From UBA1443 sp964445745 (GTDB lineage: Bacteria; Omnitrophota; Omnitrophia; Omnitrophales; Aquincolibacteriaceae), in assembly GCA_964445745.1 (NCBI GenBank), contig CAYULU010000052.1, positions 1 to 7,402 on the forward strand: DNA of 7,402 nt, written 5' to 3'. Positions 6,686 to 7,402 of this stretch are shown in pieces. Positions within the stretch are counted from its first letter, which is position 1; the number at the start of each line of letters is the position of its first letter. A program made the position numbers and the translations under genes. The notes under the pieces were generated by a model. It saw only the letters and a list, made by a program, of their open reading frames with translations, was not told the DNA's origin and searched no databases.

Positions 6686-6778
6686 AGAACCCTCTTTATT
6701 TCACATTGAGCACTGGCAAAACGAAGAAGTCCTTCTATTGCAATCACAATCCTGATCCCCGGAATCCGGCTAGGTTTT

Positions 6779-7402
6779 TTAAGAGTTAATTCCATAAAGA
6801 GCGATGCCCGCACGATTGGCTTTCTCAACAAAAATGTCCATTCCGATAAAAAGAGTTTTGTGGGCCTCAAAAGCAAATACCTCCGCCTGAGCAGCAGTTA
6901 ATCCCTCAAGAGTTTTAAGCCCGGCCGCCGGGACATCAAAACGCATGTCTTGGTCCGGCTTGGCAACTTTCACCACAATAATCCCCTTACGCCCAAGATC
7001 CGCTCCCCGCCGGATAGCCTCGTCCGTACCCTCAATCGCTTCCACGGCAAGCACCGTCATGTTCTTCACAACCACCGTCTGACCGATATCAGCCCCCGAA
7101 ATCCGCTTTGCCATTTCATAACCAAAATGGATGTTCTGGAGGGCTTTTTTCGAGGGTCTCAACTTGCCAAGCACTCCCGGCCCCGGCATAAATTGTTTAA
7201 GAAGACAGGTCGAATCCTGTAACACGATCCCTTTTTCAAAAAGGTACTGGGCAATAGCCCCCAGGAGCGTATCGTCCTTGTGATCCTTGAGTTTCATCAA
7301 GATCTTCATCATATCAAAATCCAGGCGTACATTTTCCTTGAAAAATCGCACCTTCTCGATCTTGCCGGCCATCACCGCTTCATGGACATGTTCTTCTTTG
7401 AA
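6779..7402 (-). CDS. lpxI: UDP-2,3-diacylglucosamine pyrophosphatase LpxI (DUF1009 family), N-terminus outside the window
   Basis: The C-terminal 207 residues of an LpxI-family protein, which hydrolyses UDP-2,3-diacylglucosamine to lipid X and UMP, replacing LpxH in many bacteria. Family blocks are VMAGKIEKVRF, a central LLKQFMPGPGVLG, AIEGTDEAIRRGADLGRKG, and VVKVAKPDQDMRFDVPAAGLKTL. The last contains the RFDVP aspartate likely to be catalytic. The first GTG in frame (7375) is not the true start: the frame continues without a stop to the edge at 7402 (FKEEHVHEAVMAGK), and the residues there match the family upstream of that point. The family is about 270-285 residues, so some 65-75 are missing. 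It supplies lipid X to LpxB, encoded on the opposite strand at the left end. The 93-base gap to the downstream activator shows no strong terminator, so readthrough into the activator is possible. Confidence 0.93.
   Translation of the reverse strand, partial: FKEEHVHEAVMAGKIEKVRFFKENVRLDFDMMKILMKLKDHKDDTLLGAIAQYLFEKGIVLQDSTCLLKQFMPGPGVLGKLRPSKKALQNIHFGYEMAKRISGADIGQTVVVKNMTVLAVEAIEGTDEAIRRGADLGRKGIIVVKVAKPDQDMRFDVPAAGLKTLEGLTAAQAEVFAFEAHKTLFIGMDIFVEKANRAGIALYGINS

Noticed and set aside
6759..6769. CCGG-AAT-CCGG palindrome between lpxI and the activator, near a T6 run at 6775-6780
   Set aside because: The T run lies on the plus strand, where no transcript is expected, and on the minus strand no U tract follows the stem; only 4 bp with a 3-base loop.
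7373..7375. GTG as start codon of lpxI
   Set aside because: The frame is open to the window edge and the residues upstream still match the LpxI family, so this GTG is an internal valine.

Overview
The window looks like a chromosomal segment of an uncultured or little-studied Gram-negative bacterium. Lipid A genes (lpxB, lpxI) imply an outer membrane. A TIGR04073-like exosortase-associated protein together with a type III glutamine synthetase points towards the Omnitrophota/Verrucomicrobiota/Lentisphaerota neighbourhood, with Candidatus Omnitrophota my best guess. This is a family-level inference, not a sequence match. No transposase, integrase, phage gene, tRNA, rRNA or CRISPR array is visible, and gene packing is ordinary for a core genome.

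Layout. Left end, plus strand (38-2120): a Gfo/Idh/MocA sugar-nucleotide-type oxidoreductase, then, after a 4-base gap, lpxB (lipid-A-disaccharide synthase). The remaining four genes are on the minus strand and converge on lpxB. Read from the right edge leftwards they are: lpxI (its N-terminus lies outside the window), a NifA-like GAF/AAA+/Fis sigma-54 activator, type III glutamine synthetase (glnN), and a small secreted TIGR04073-like protein. The 196-base convergent gap (2121-2316) holds nothing clear apart from the tail of the terminator of the small-protein gene.

The most informative part is the 186-base gap between the activator and glnN (4928-5113). It contains an exact sigma-54 -24/-12 promoter pointing into glnN, and upstream of it two different short direct-repeat pairs that are good candidates for activator binding sites. 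A hairpin overlaps the activator stop codon, and a second hairpin lies in the glnN leader just before a strong Shine-Dalgarno. The simplest model is a local nitrogen circuit in which the activator binds the repeats and switches on the sigma-54 promoter of the adjacent glutamine synthetase gene. The repeats do not match the classical NifA site TGT-N10-ACA, so the specificity may be unusual.

The two lipid A blocks are functionally linked although they sit on opposite strands about 4.7 kb apart. LpxI makes lipid X (2,3-diacylglucosamine 1-phosphate), which LpxB joins to UDP-2,3-diacylglucosamine. The oxidoreductase is a candidate GnnA-type UDP-GlcNAc 3-dehydrogenase, which would suggest 3-amino (amide-linked) lipid A, but no GnnB aminotransferase lies in the window.
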